The notes: a model not told the origin generated them from the sequence alone. Shown: positions 6,390 to 15,490, counted from the first letter of the stretch. The stretch is 15,490 nt of DNA from an uncultured Clostridia bacterium (GCA_937914775.1 CALDNB010000035.1:1-15490); one strand, 5' to 3'. Made by a program: numbers and translations.

Positions 6390-9300
6390 TTATTTAAATT
6401 TATATACTTCCGTAATTGGTTGAAGACTTCCGTCATTTCTCCACAACAACAATGTAGCAGAAATCTCTCCCTCTGCCGAAGGAACATCAACACTGAATTC
6501 GATTTCATCGTTACCTGAGTTAATTGTGTCATTTACATTAGTTATGCTCACAAGTCTCGGAGTACCGTCTTCGTATTCATAAATTGCAAGATATCCTGTA
6601 CATTCTATAGAAGATGCGGAAGAATTGTTTACAGAAACAGTCAAGGTATTAGTCTGTCCTTTAGCAAGACTTGTTACCACACTGTCTGCTTCGTCTTTTA
6701 TCACAATGCCTTTTAGCAACACATCTGCTTTCATGGCGTTTGACAACTGCCATACAGGAATGTGATATTCAAACACCTCATCTTCACCTAAGGTGAATTC
6801 CAATACCAAGTATCCTTTTGAATCTGCAATGGTAATACCAAGTCCAAGTGTTTCTGTTTTGTTTGCTGAAATCGGTGAATCAATTGTTGCAACTTCACCT
6901 TTTTTGCCGGTAGCAGTATAACTTGTAACTGAACCTGTTACAGTTATATCCTTGTTTGTATGATTTTCAAACAAAAGGTCAACAACAGCAAATGAATTAT
7001 CTTTAACTGAAGTAATAGCATTACCTTCTAAATCTGTTAATTCTACGCTTTTTAACAACACAGGCTGTGCAGGAATACCTGATTCATTATACTCTTCCTG
7101 AAACACTTCCTGAACACCTAACGAGTCGAAATAAACTACGTTATTTCCGCCCGTATGTGAAAGAGCGATGTCAGCATATCCTGACTGTCCTGTTGTAAAG
7201 TATAGTTTTTCCGCGACTGTGTTTTCAAATCGCTTATCATCTCTCTCAAGTGTTACAACGGCACCTGTGTCTGTCGTAACTTTAAACTGTGCTTTGTCAG
7301 CACTGTCCTTGTCAAACAACTCAAACCCTCTGAATTTTGTGCCTTTAAGTTTTCCTGTGTTACCACTGCTGAAAACAAAATACACATCGCGTTCGCCTGT
7401 CAAAACTTCACTAAATGTAACATCATAGAAGTTTATGTTGTTCCAAACTTCATTTTGTATTTCAAAATATGCTCTTCCAAGTTCAGTACCGCTAACTGAA
7501 TCAAGTCTTATTGAACAATATGCAAGGGGAGTCTGAACGTCTACTACAGTCAGTTTAAACGAATCAAACTGGCCTTCGTCAAAATCAACTTTAAACTTAA
7601 CCCATGAGTCGTTACCGTCCTGACATTCCAAAGACCCCGTGTTTGTTGACATTATAGTCTGTCCGGGAACTTGCGCATATTCTTTATAACTTGTGTACTG
7701 TCCTGCTGTTCTTGAGTAACAGTTTAATACATACTGAGTATTGGGTTTCAAACCGTCAACTCTCTGGTTAACAACGTCTCCCTCTTTTAACATCAAAGAG
7801 TAATAACCGTTTTTAACACAAGCATTTGGTGAGAAAGCATAAGTCCATGCACTCTGATTAAGTATAGCAGGTGTACCGCTTATCGTATCCCAGTTATCAA
7901 GACCGCTTTCAAATTCTCTGTTTTTAAGCAGATTTTTGAAAGGCAATTCAAGATTAAGAGCAAAGGGCTGGTCATACTCTTCCATTTTTGAAAAGTCGTG
8001 ACCTGCAACCCAAGGATTTGGGTCATTGTATTCTCTTGCACCGATATCAGGACCGTTATCTACATAATCATCATTTACACCAGGGATAACTATACCTTCG
8101 TCAACCGCTTTACAGTCGGCAGATAGTGAGTAGTCACCGTCATAAGCAAGTGTAACACAACCTGATGCAACACCATCTTCAATATTTGATTCGTAAACCC
8201 AGCCTTTCTGTTCGGGAATACCTTCGTCATGTGCAGTATTTGCAAACAGATTATTGATGTAAGTACCGCCATTCAGTACTGCGGTTTGAATAGGATAGTG
8301 TCCCATTTTACTCTGGTGATTAATAACAGTATTATTAAAATAAATACAATAATCACTGTGTGTAGCAGCACAAAGAGGTGTCTGGTCTGCCTGGTGGTCA
8401 ATATTCCAGATGATATTGTTATATACAAGCAAACTGCAAGTTGCTGTATCAAAGTAAAGTCCCATCTGTGTAAGACCTTTTGGGTCTAAATTATCGTGGA
8501 AATAATTGTGGTGAATCTCACTCATACCATAATCAAAGTCATTTAAGTAAAGAATACCACCGTCTTTTGTAAGACCTTCCGCTTTTGACAAATCGTTGTA
8601 CGAAATTACAGAGTCAGTAAAAGAACCGCCTGTAGCGAAACGTCCCGTTTCTGTAATCGTGTTATGTGATACTAACTGATTGCTGCCGTAAATCCATACA
8701 GCACGGCAGTTTGAACCTTCAAGGTTTGTATTGTGGATATAGTTATTAACAACTCTGTTATATGAGCCGTTTAACTTAATGGCCATACCATAACAATTTT
8801 TGATTTCACAACCCATTATCGTATTATATGTACCGTTAATTTCAATACCTTTTGCTGAAGGGGAACCGATTTCTATCATATCACGGGCAACTGTATCAAC
8901 TAAACCACATTTGTAAGTACAATAAGATGTATTATCATTAGTTTTGATAGATGTTGCTCTCAAATCTATTCCGTCAAAAACAATGTTTTTTCTGTCGGAC
9001 AAGTCAATACCATAATCTCTCTTTTTTGCCTCAACTTCGATTAAGTTGGGGTTGGTTTCAGAGTAAATGTACAACAACTTTTCATCTTTGTCCTTGTACC
9101 ATTCTCCCTGTACATCAACTAATGCCAAAGAACCGATTAAAGCATAAATATCACCTGTAATAGGCTGACTTGTTGCACGAATTTTAGCAGTAATACTTGT
9201 TTTTGTAGATGGCTCCGTAAGTACGCCTGTTACTGAGTTGTATGCAGGGTCTGCAACAACCCATAACTTCGTACCTGCCTCAACTATCGGAATATTAATT

Positions 9301-9842
9301 CCGCTTATAACCGTTTTGGCATAAGAAGTATCAATTCTTGATACTGAAGCACTGGATATAATAGGATATGTTGAACAAATAAGCAACTGGTCCTGATTGT
9401 TTGGCCATCTGCCCTCAAAACCAAGTTTGTTATTTACGAAAACTATGTTTCCTTCACCATTGTCCATATCCCAGTCCATAGACGCTTTATAGATATTTCC
9501 TTCGTGTCTTGACCAGTCAGTAACAAGGTCACAACCGCTGATAACTACTTCTTCGTTATTGTATGCGGCATAAGTAATTGGTTTATCAGCAGTACCGTTG
9601 TTCATCGGGGTTACAGTTTCTCTGTAAACACCCTCTCTTATATAACAAGTATCACCGGGTTTTAGAAATTTACTTGCGTAACTGATTGTTTTAAAAGGAT
9701 TGTCTATTGTTCCCGCACCGGCAATATCGCGACCGTTGGGAGATACAAAATATGTATCTCCCGACTCGTCAGCAAAAATACTGATGCTAAACAACTGTAA
9801 CACAAGTGCTGTAATCAATACTATAGCACCCAGTTTCTTCAT
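6390..9842 (-). CDS. Secreted right-handed beta-helix protein with carbohydrate-binding-like domains
   Basis: This 1150-residue exported protein has a signal peptide at residues 1-24 (cleavage near IFA-D). Residues 29-103 match the DUF1565/polysaccharide-lyase-like cap: YFVSPNGRD, GTIDNPFKTISYA, PGDTCYIREGVYRETV and KPITYAAYNNEEVVISG. About 270-560 is a parallel beta-helix with recurring N-x-I turns (GIEINGTYNTIMGCEI, YNRVVNNYIH, LVSHNTITETG), ending in PDIGAREY (598-605). A beta-sandwich of the CBM4/9 kind follows from LLKNREFESGLDNW (about 638-785), then a CBM6-like stretch ending DVYFVFSS and FRGFELF (about 790-845), and two Ig-like domains at about 925-1150. It probably binds or cleaves an extracellular polysaccharide, but no catalytic residues could be assigned, so it may be an epimerase-, lyase- or hydrolase-like enzyme or a binding protein. 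ATG 9842 overlaps the previous stop as TAATG and has GGAGGT 6 nt upstream. It has no SLH or sortase signal of its own. Confidence 0.9.
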   Translation of the reverse strand: MKKLGAIVLITALVLQLFSISIFADESGDTYFVSPNGRDIAGAGTIDNPFKTISYASKFLKPGDTCYIREGVYRETVTPMNNGTADKPITYAAYNNEEVVISGCDLVTDWSRHEGNIYKASMDWDMDNGEGNIVFVNNKLGFEGRWPNNQDQLLICSTYPIISSASVSRIDTSYAKTVISGINIPIVEAGTKLWVVADPAYNSVTGVLTEPSTKTSITAKIRATSQPITGDIYALIGSLALVDVQGEWYKDKDEKLLYIYSETNPNLIEVEAKKRDYGIDLSDRKNIVFDGIDLRATSIKTNDNTSYCTYKCGLVDTVARDMIEIGSPSAKGIEINGTYNTIMGCEIKNCYGMAIKLNGSYNRVVNNYIHNTNLEGSNCRAVWIYGSNQLVSHNTITETGRFATGGSFTDSVISYNDLSKAEGLTKDGGILYLNDFDYGMSEIHHNYFHDNLDPKGLTQMGLYFDTATCSLLVYNNIIWNIDHQADQTPLCAATHSDYCIYFNNTVINHQSKMGHYPIQTAVLNGGTYINNLFANTAHDEGIPEQKGWVYESNIEDGVASGCVTLAYDGDYSLSADCKAVDEGIVIPGVNDDYVDNGPDIGAREYNDPNPWVAGHDFSKMEEYDQPFALNLELPFKNLLKNREFESGLDNWDTISGTPAILNQSAWTYAFSPNACVKNGYYSLMLKEGDVVNQRVDGLKPNTQYVLNCYSRTAGQYTSYKEYAQVPGQTIMSTNTGSLECQDGNDSWVKFKVDFDEGQFDSFKLTVVDVQTPLAYCSIRLDSVSGTELGRAYFEIQNEVWNNINFYDVTFSEVLTGERDVYFVFSSGNTGKLKGTKFRGFELFDKDSADKAQFKVTTDTGAVVTLERDDKRFENTVAEKLYFTTGQSGYADIALSHTGGNNVVYFDSLGVQEVFQEEYNESGIPAQPVLLKSVELTDLEGNAITSVKDNSFAVVDLLFENHTNKDITVTGSVTSYTATGKKGEVATIDSPISANKTETLGLGITIADSKGYLVLEFTLGEDEVFEYHIPVWQLSNAMKADVLLKGIVIKDEADSVVTSLAKGQTNTLTVSVNNSSASSIECTGYLAIYEYEDGTPRLVSITNVNDTINSGNDEIEFSVDVPSAEGEISATLLLWRNDGSLQPITEVYKFK

Positions 9843-12800
9843 TATTCTACCTCCACGTCAGCACCGGCTAACTGAACTTCGCCGGAACCGTTCATTAGAG
9901 TAATACCGAAGTAAGCAGGGTTCTTGATGTGATGTGCTTTGTCTGTTACTACATAGTCAAATGCAAGTTCTCCGTTTACTTTAAGAATAAATCTCGGATT
10001 TTCGCCTTCCTGCAAACAGCCCATCTCATAATAGTTCCAGCCTGTTGCATCGAAGTCCTTCAATTGACTGTAAGTTTTGTATTCCAAAATCTTACCGCCG
10101 ATTAAGAAACGCTGGAATTCAACACCTGAAGTTGCTGCTGTTTCAAACAACAATGCGTAAGATGAGTTTGTTGTATCCCACGGAACCTTCGCTGTAGGAC
10201 CTGAAGAACGAATCTGCAATACCTGGTAGTTGTTCTGACAAAGACCTAACTTCATCTTGAATTTCAAAATTTCGTAGTTCTGAATCTTTCTTCCCATATA
10301 ACCTACAGCAACGTTTGAAGTAGTAGGTTTAGGAATTGTCAAAACGCCTTTTGAGTTAACCTCAAAGTCAACTGATACGTTTGCTTTCCAGTTGTCGATA
10401 TCGGCAATCATAGGACCGAAATCAACATAAGCAGGATTTCTGCTGTTGTGCAATGTAACGATTTCCTTTTCAAGGTTTTCGTTTGCTTTGTCGATGTGAC
10501 GCTGAGATTTTAATTCTTTAACAACTTTTTCAGCAGCAGCAAGTTTAAGTTTCAATGCATCAACTCTTTCCTGTGGCGCTGCACCTTCTGCATCACCTAT
10601 AGGAATTGTAGCAATGATTTCCTGTGCTTCTGCAATTGACTTGTCGATTTTTTCTGTATCGCAGTCTTCATACATAGCAGTTGTGAACTTACGTGTTCCG
10701 CCAACGTTCCAGGTATATGTTGAATATGCAGGAGATGTTGACTGAGCCTGAACTTTCCAGTAGTAAGTCTTTTTACCGTATTTAAGTGTTGGTAATTCAA
10801 GATATGCTTCTTTTGTTATATCATCATAAATCATATCTTTGAATTCAGGGTCACGTGCAATCATTACACGGTAAAGGTTTGCACCTTTAGATTTTTCCCA
10901 GTGGAATGTAAGTGAGTTAGCCTTAACGTTTGTTGCGTTATTCCAAGGATAACATACATAGAAATCACCTGTTGCAAGGTCGTGTTCCTCTGTACCGAAT
11001 TTATCAAATTCAAGTTCTTCAAATTCAGGAACATACTGACGGATTAAATCATAATCAATATTGTATTTACCTGTTACAGGGTCTCTGAAGTTAGGCATTA
11101 CGTCTTTAGTATAGTAGTTGTTACGAACAGTACTGTACTTTTCAACAACCTCGTTTAACTTAGATTCCTCTTTCATTTCGAATACAACGTTATTTTCAAA
11201 TACATTGTATTTAGGTAAAATCGGGTCATCTGTTATAAATGTCTTAAAGTACGGATATTTATCCCATTCAGGATCTGTGGGGTCGTAGAAATTGCAATAG
11301 TCATCCCAAAGAGCCTTATATTCTGTACCTTCATGTGACATTTCACCTGCTGCAATCTTTAACATATTGTCTCTGTGCTTAAGCATTGCAGGAAGCAGGT
11401 TACCGTTTAGTGAGCTGTTGTAGTTAGCAATGTCAGTTTTAACAGTTAAGTTATTTTTGATTGTTGAGTTTCTTGTATCGTGTAAGCACCATATCTGATA
11501 AATGTCATAGAATAAGTTGTTATTAAATTCGTTACCTACGATACAGTTATCTGTGTACATAGCACACATAAAGTAACGTCTTTTTCCGTTTGCATTAACA
11601 AGGTATTCAGGTCCGTAACTGGAGTGAATAAAGTTGTTGCTTAGTACGTTACCTGTACTTGTGAAGCCGGGCCAGTCGTAGAATACACCTGCGTCACCGC
11701 CTTCACGACATGCGTCATATACGTCATTGTAAGTAATTGTGTTACCTACACCGTGCCAGTTAATTGCTGACTGCTGACAGTCGTGAATTCTGTTATGGCT
11801 TATAATGTTACCATTACCGTGAGCCTTAATAGGAGGAGCATAGTTTACTGAAAGCATAGAAGCGTCCTGAATATGGTTGTAGGTAATGTAGTTGTGCTGA
11901 GGTGTAATACCCCAGAAACCGGGTGTCTGACAACCCTGGTTAGAAATATCGATACCGCCGTTACCACAGTGGTGAACATAACAGTTAGTTACGCCGTTTC
12001 TGAAGCCGTGGATATCAACACCGTAACCTGAACAGTTTCTGATTTCGCAATTCTGAATCAAGTTATCTGAGCAATTCAATGCTAAATAAACACCGAAAGA
12101 AGCAGAACCTTCAATTGTAAGACCGTCAAGTGTAATAAATGATGTGTCCAATAATTCAATTACAGGGTCTAATGAATGTAAGAATGAAGCATCTTCAATG
12201 GGATGATCTGGGTTTTCAAAGAAATACATATCACCTGTATCTCTGTCTAAGAAGAACTCACCAGGAACATCGATTTCTTCTAACAGGTTGTTGATAGAAT
12301 ATCTGTAACCTGAGTTAGCAGCAAGGTTAACTATAACCGCACCTGCTTCAACATCATATCCCTTGATTTCTGCAGAAGCATCACCGTAGTCATTTGTGAA
12401 CAAACCGTGGATATAAGCCTGGTCCGCAGTTGCCCAGTTTTTAATTCTGTCCTTGTCAACTTCGTATTTGTAAACACCAGCATAAGGTGGTTCCAAAACG
12501 TTACCTATGAAATCATAGTGTTCGTTAGGCCATCTTGACAAGTCCTGCATTTCGCCGTTAACAATTAACATACCCTGACCTGCAGTACCACTGAATGGTC
12601 TTGAAGAAGTTTTAGAACCATATGATGCTGCCATACGGGGCCAGTATGTTCTGGTCCAGGGACCGAAACTGTCAACGCCGTTATTTGGCAGATTGATTGT
12701 TTTTAAATTATCTCTTGCAATTTCGGGAACACGTGCTAAGATTGCTTCGTCTGTTACATATTCCCATTTTTCTTTAGGCAAATTACCTGCAAGTGTAACG

Positions 12801-13123
12801 ATAGGTTTTTCGCCTTCGTATGCTTTATATACTGTGTAGTTATCCTGTTCGTCTAACTGAAAGCCTTTATTAAGTCTGTAATAACCGCCTCTTAGCATAA
12901 TTGTAACGGGGTCATCTTTTGACTTTATCATTCCTCTTGCTTTGTCTCTTGCCGCTTCTAATGTAGCCAACGGTCTATCAATGGTTCCGGCGTTAGCGTC
13001 GGAACCAGTGGTAGAAACGTAGATAACCTTTGAATCATCAGCAAAAATATTAGAAGGCATTGCAGCAAGGCATAGCAAAAGTGTTAAAACTATAGCGACA
13101 TATCTTTTTATAGTATTCTTCAC
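9842..13123 (-). CDS. Secreted right-handed beta-helix protein, GH141-like, with Fn3-like and C-terminal lectin-like domains
   Basis: This 1093-residue exported protein starts at GTG 13123, supported by AGGAGGT 9 nt upstream. Signal peptide: residues 1-28. Residues 33-112 carry the cap motif YVSTTGSDANAGT, PLATLEAARD, VTIMLRGGYYRL and YKAYEGEKPIVTLAG. LSRWPNEHYDFIG (195-207) and DVPGEFFLDRDTGDMYFF (285-302) precede a parallel beta-helix at about 318-560 (ITLDGLTIEGS, IQNCEIRNCSGYGVDI, ISHNRIHDCQQSAINW, ACREGGDAGVFYD). This order resembles family GH141 (fucosidase/xylanase-type beta-helix hydrolases) from memory, so I infer a glycosidase; the family needs a profile search. An Fn3-like domain (about 725-815), a charged coiled-coil-like segment (822-890) and a concanavalin/DUF1080-like beta-sandwich (about 897-1093) follow. 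It lies 13 bp after the SLH gene and overlaps the next gene by one base. Confidence 0.9.
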   Translation of the reverse strand: MKNTIKRYVAIVLTLLLCLAAMPSNIFADDSKVIYVSTTGSDANAGTIDRPLATLEAARDKARGMIKSKDDPVTIMLRGGYYRLNKGFQLDEQDNYTVYKAYEGEKPIVTLAGNLPKEKWEYVTDEAILARVPEIARDNLKTINLPNNGVDSFGPWTRTYWPRMAASYGSKTSSRPFSGTAGQGMLIVNGEMQDLSRWPNEHYDFIGNVLEPPYAGVYKYEVDKDRIKNWATADQAYIHGLFTNDYGDASAEIKGYDVEAGAVIVNLAANSGYRYSINNLLEEIDVPGEFFLDRDTGDMYFFENPDHPIEDASFLHSLDPVIELLDTSFITLDGLTIEGSASFGVYLALNCSDNLIQNCEIRNCSGYGVDIHGFRNGVTNCYVHHCGNGGIDISNQGCQTPGFWGITPQHNYITYNHIQDASMLSVNYAPPIKAHGNGNIISHNRIHDCQQSAINWHGVGNTITYNDVYDACREGGDAGVFYDWPGFTSTGNVLSNNFIHSSYGPEYLVNANGKRRYFMCAMYTDNCIVGNEFNNNLFYDIYQIWCLHDTRNSTIKNNLTVKTDIANYNSSLNGNLLPAMLKHRDNMLKIAAGEMSHEGTEYKALWDDYCNFYDPTDPEWDKYPYFKTFITDDPILPKYNVFENNVVFEMKEESKLNEVVEKYSTVRNNYYTKDVMPNFRDPVTGKYNIDYDLIRQYVPEFEELEFDKFGTEEHDLATGDFYVCYPWNNATNVKANSLTFHWEKSKGANLYRVMIARDPEFKDMIYDDITKEAYLELPTLKYGKKTYYWKVQAQSTSPAYSTYTWNVGGTRKFTTAMYEDCDTEKIDKSIAEAQEIIATIPIGDAEGAAPQERVDALKLKLAAAEKVVKELKSQRHIDKANENLEKEIVTLHNSRNPAYVDFGPMIADIDNWKANVSVDFEVNSKGVLTIPKPTTSNVAVGYMGRKIQNYEILKFKMKLGLCQNNYQVLQIRSSGPTAKVPWDTTNSSYALLFETAATSGVEFQRFLIGGKILEYKTYSQLKDFDATGWNYYEMGCLQEGENPRFILKVNGELAFDYVVTDKAHHIKNPAYFGITLMNGSGEVQLAGADVEVE

Positions 13124-13131
13124 TTATTTTT

Positions 13132-13138
13132 ACCTCCT
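13132..13138 (-). promoter_or_regulatory. Ribosome binding site overlapping a stop codon
   Basis: AGGAGGT overlaps the TAG stop of the upstream SLH gene (TAGGAGGT) and lies 8-9 nt before GTG 13123. This supports the non-ATG start and suggests coupled translation of the two genes. Confidence 0.75.
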
Positions 13139-15490
13139 AACGGTAAATTACTGCAACGATTGGTTTACCATAATCATAGATTAACAATACTTTTGAAGCA
13201 TCAGGACCGAAGTCGTTTTCTGCTTTAAAACTTGTTTTTGCAACAGGAGCAACAACTGCTCTGTCATTTGATGAATCTGTGTCAAAATCATATACGCGTG
13301 TAATACCGCCCATTGGTGTAGCCTGAACAGCAGGTGCGGGTACGCCGCCACTTGTTGTATATTCAACTCTTAGAAGCATCATATTGTCACTAAGGTCAAC
13401 AACTGTACCATAAGTTACTCTGAAACCTGCATAGAAGTTTGTAGATGGTGCTGTTGCAGTAATCTTTTCACCTGACAATACACCGTCAACAACTGATGCA
13501 GTTACTTCGAATGCTGAAGGATCAGTTTCTGTACCTTCCCATCTTACGATAGAACCTTTGTAAACTGTTTTGTCACCCATTACGTCTGCAGGAATCTGAA
13601 GTTCAACTTTAGCACCTGTTTTTAAAAGTAATGCTGAAACAAGAGTTACTGTTTCACCGTCTTTGTTAAGACCTGTGTAAACTTCTGTTGCAATTGCCAT
13701 ATTTGTTGCTTCGTTATGGTCAACTGATGATGCGCCTGCAACGTCTGACTGAATAAATGCTACAGGAACGAAGTTGAATTCGTCCATATCGTAAATCTTC
13801 AGGTTGTAGTTCTGAGCGTCACCTGTCCATTCTGATTTAACCATAATGTCAAATGCTGTATCATTGGTTAAATCTGAAGGAACCTTAAAGAATACTGTTG
13901 TTTCGTCATAAGCGTAAATTGCTTTTTCACCGTCGTCTGTGCTTGTAAATGTACCTGCACCGCCGAATTTGTGACCACCCTGAGCAACGTTTTTACTCCA
14001 TGCTAAAGATGAATCAAGTTCGTTTTCACCGCGTAAGCATGTGTCGATTTCAAGAATATTCTTGTCAAGGTCAACTTTGTATTTAACAAGCTGAGTTGTG
14101 CCGTTGCCGTTGTCAAAATCAATTTTTGTATCAGATGAGAATTTTGTAGCGGCTGTTTTTAATCTGTCTTCCATAAGTTCTGCATCTGTGTATCTCTTGC
14201 CGTCAATTACAAGAGGTGAAATACAGTTCATTGTTACGATTTTGCCGTTAGTGTTGAACATTTTAACTTTAAGTTCTGAATCAAGACCGCCTTCTGCTGC
14301 TGCTGCAACAATAACGCCGTACTGGTATTCAGTTTCTTTTGTTAGACTTGTAACCTGACCTTTGTAGTTTAGTAGTGCATTTGTTTCGTTACCAAGAACA
14401 GGTCTGTTGTTTATGAAGTTATAATCAGGTGAGAAGTAGTATTCTGTGTCACCAACAGTAATTGTTTCGTATGTGTAGTGTGAAAGTACTCCGCCTTCCA
14501 TAACAGCAGCCTGACCTGTTAAACCGGCAATTTTGCCTGAAGCAACGTTGTTAGAAATATGAATTGTAACTTTTGTTGAGTCAGCACCAATTGTTTTTGC
14601 AACCAAATCCATCTGGTCTGCTGCAATTGAAAGAACTGCGTTTTCTGAAGCAGATGCTAAAGAATCTTTAACGCCGTCTTTGAAAATAGAAACTATTGTT
14701 TTGTCAGTAATATCAACTGAAACTGATGGTTTGCCAAGTTTATCTGAGATAACTAAGTTTTCGTCATCCAAAAATGCAAGGCTTACTACATAATCAATGT
14801 AGTGTGTAGCAACGATTACATCATAAAGGTTATCGTTGTTACTGTCGATAAGTTTGATTGAACCGTTTTCAGGTTTCAAATCACGGGCATTGAATAATGG
14901 TTTTCTGACACCGTTGAAAATCATTGTAGCATCAAGAGCGATGTCTGCTGTTTTAGTCTTTTTACCTGAAGCGTAAACTAATTCTGTAACTGTTGTAGCA
15001 ACAGAAATATCTTCGTCATTAACAACTAAAACGTTGTTTTTCTTGTCAACCGCTTCGATATCTACGATTTTACCGTATTCATCATCTTCGCCCTGAATGT
15101 AGTAAACTTCTACATACATACCTAAGAAATCTGAAAGGTCTTTATCTGTGTCGTAAGCAACACCATTAATAATAACTCTGTCGGGACCTGCATACTCTTC
15201 GCCTGTTAAACTTGTAACATCTGTTGCAGATAAAACGCCTTCAGCATCAAATAAATCAAGTTTTTCTGAAGCAACTGTTCTGCCTTCCAAAACTTCATAT
15301 TTGTTTGCTGTAGCACCTGAAACTGATGAAGTTCTCATCAAATCAACAGGTAAGAAATTGAATAACATCTGAGCAAATTCGCCTTTTGTTATTGAATCGT
15401 TGTACTGTTTGTATATACCGTCTGTAATACCAAGGTCTTCAGCCTGTTCGATGTAGCCGTTTGGCCAGCCGCCTTTTAAGTTGGCAATTG
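13137..15490 (-). CDS. Large S-layer homology protein (partial, 5' end outside window)
   Basis: The frame is open to the right edge, giving 784 visible codons plus a partial one; the start is outside. The first in-frame ATG (15368) is not the real start, because the 40 codons before it complete an SLH domain: residues 1-48 read GGWPNGYIEQAEDLGITDGI and then ITKGEFAQMLFNFL, typical of an SLH repeat end with its TRAE-like motif ITKGE. The rest is a long beta-rich region. KLIDSNNDNLYDVIVATHY (about 212-230) is the Asp/Asn-rich motif usual in large clostridial SLH proteins of the form signal peptide, three N-terminal SLH, long C-terminal part. GGVPAPAVQATPMGG (about 698-712) is a short Pro/Ala-rich linker before the last strand. 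The stop is TAG 13139-13137. The role is inferred as a wall-bound structural or adhesive protein; no enzymatic motif was seen. It is the most 5' visible gene of the operon. Confidence 0.87.
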   Translation of the reverse strand, partial: IANLKGGWPNGYIEQAEDLGITDGIYKQYNDSITKGEFAQMLFNFLPVDLMRTSSVSGATANKYEVLEGRTVASEKLDLFDAEGVLSATDVTSLTGEEYAGPDRVIINGVAYDTDKDLSDFLGMYVEVYYIQGEDDEYGKIVDIEAVDKKNNVLVVNDEDISVATTVTELVYASGKKTKTADIALDATMIFNGVRKPLFNARDLKPENGSIKLIDSNNDNLYDVIVATHYIDYVVSLAFLDDENLVISDKLGKPSVSVDITDKTIVSIFKDGVKDSLASASENAVLSIAADQMDLVAKTIGADSTKVTIHISNNVASGKIAGLTGQAAVMEGGVLSHYTYETITVGDTEYYFSPDYNFINNRPVLGNETNALLNYKGQVTSLTKETEYQYGVIVAAAAEGGLDSELKVKMFNTNGKIVTMNCISPLVIDGKRYTDAELMEDRLKTAATKFSSDTKIDFDNGNGTTQLVKYKVDLDKNILEIDTCLRGENELDSSLAWSKNVAQGGHKFGGAGTFTSTDDGEKAIYAYDETTVFFKVPSDLTNDTAFDIMVKSEWTGDAQNYNLKIYDMDEFNFVPVAFIQSDVAGASSVDHNEATNMAIATEVYTGLNKDGETVTLVSALLLKTGAKVELQIPADVMGDKTVYKGSIVRWEGTETDPSAFEVTASVVDGVLSGEKITATAPSTNFYAGFRVTYGTVVDLSDNMMLLRVEYTTSGGVPAPAVQATPMGGITRVYDFDTDSSNDRAVVAPVAKTSFKAENDFGPDASKVLLIYDYGKPIVAVIYR

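Noticed and set aside
14800..14860. Asp/Asn-rich stretch DSNNDNLYD as a possible dockerin or EF-hand
   Set aside because: A single copy without the paired dockerin layout; it matches the motif usual in large clostridial SLH proteins.
1..15490. Search for tRNA, rRNA, CRISPR arrays, riboswitches and toxin-antitoxin or defence genes
   Set aside because: No cloverleaf, regularly spaced repeats, known aptamer pattern or small gene pair was found; intergenic regions are short and accounted for by terminators and promoters.

Overview
The window reads as a surface-polysaccharide locus from a low-GC Gram-positive anaerobe of the Clostridia type (Bacillota), probably a gut or rumen relative of Oscillospiraceae. 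The taxon is inferred from S-layer homology (SLH) domains, lipoproteins of the DUF3502 solute-binding type, strong AGGAGG-type ribosome sites, TTGNNN-17-TATAAT promoters and Lys/Asp/Glu/Val-rich secreted proteins. No marker gene fixes the taxon. All seven genes lie on the minus strand, so transcription runs from high to low coordinates. No rRNA, tRNA, CRISPR array, insertion sequence or phage gene was seen, and no stretch over 300 bases lacks a gene.

Right to left, the first unit (15490 to about 4834) looks like one operon. It holds an SLH-anchored protein that enters from outside the window, two very large secreted right-handed beta-helix proteins (1093 and 1150 residues), and a 498-residue protein with three C-terminal SLH domains. 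Gaps are 13 bp, a 1-bp TAATG overlap and 17 bp (or another 1-bp TAATG overlap), and a strong intrinsic terminator closes the unit. The next two units each hold one gene for paralogous solute-binding lipoproteins. Each has its own sigma-A-like promoter and intrinsic terminator, and no permease or ATPase gene is present. The left unit (1487 to 1, running off the window) encodes the start of a large repetitive exported protein with a cohesin-like N-terminal domain followed by repeats that partly resemble InlB B-repeats.

Working model (inference): the beta-helix proteins bind or cleave an extracellular polysaccharide, the SLH proteins organise or tether material on the cell wall, and the lipoproteins capture the released oligosaccharides for a permease encoded elsewhere. 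Three of the four units carry a near-palindromic element (core TTGAGCACAAA) 17 to 24 bp upstream of the -35 box, which suggests one shared regulator. The control region of the large operon lies outside the window.
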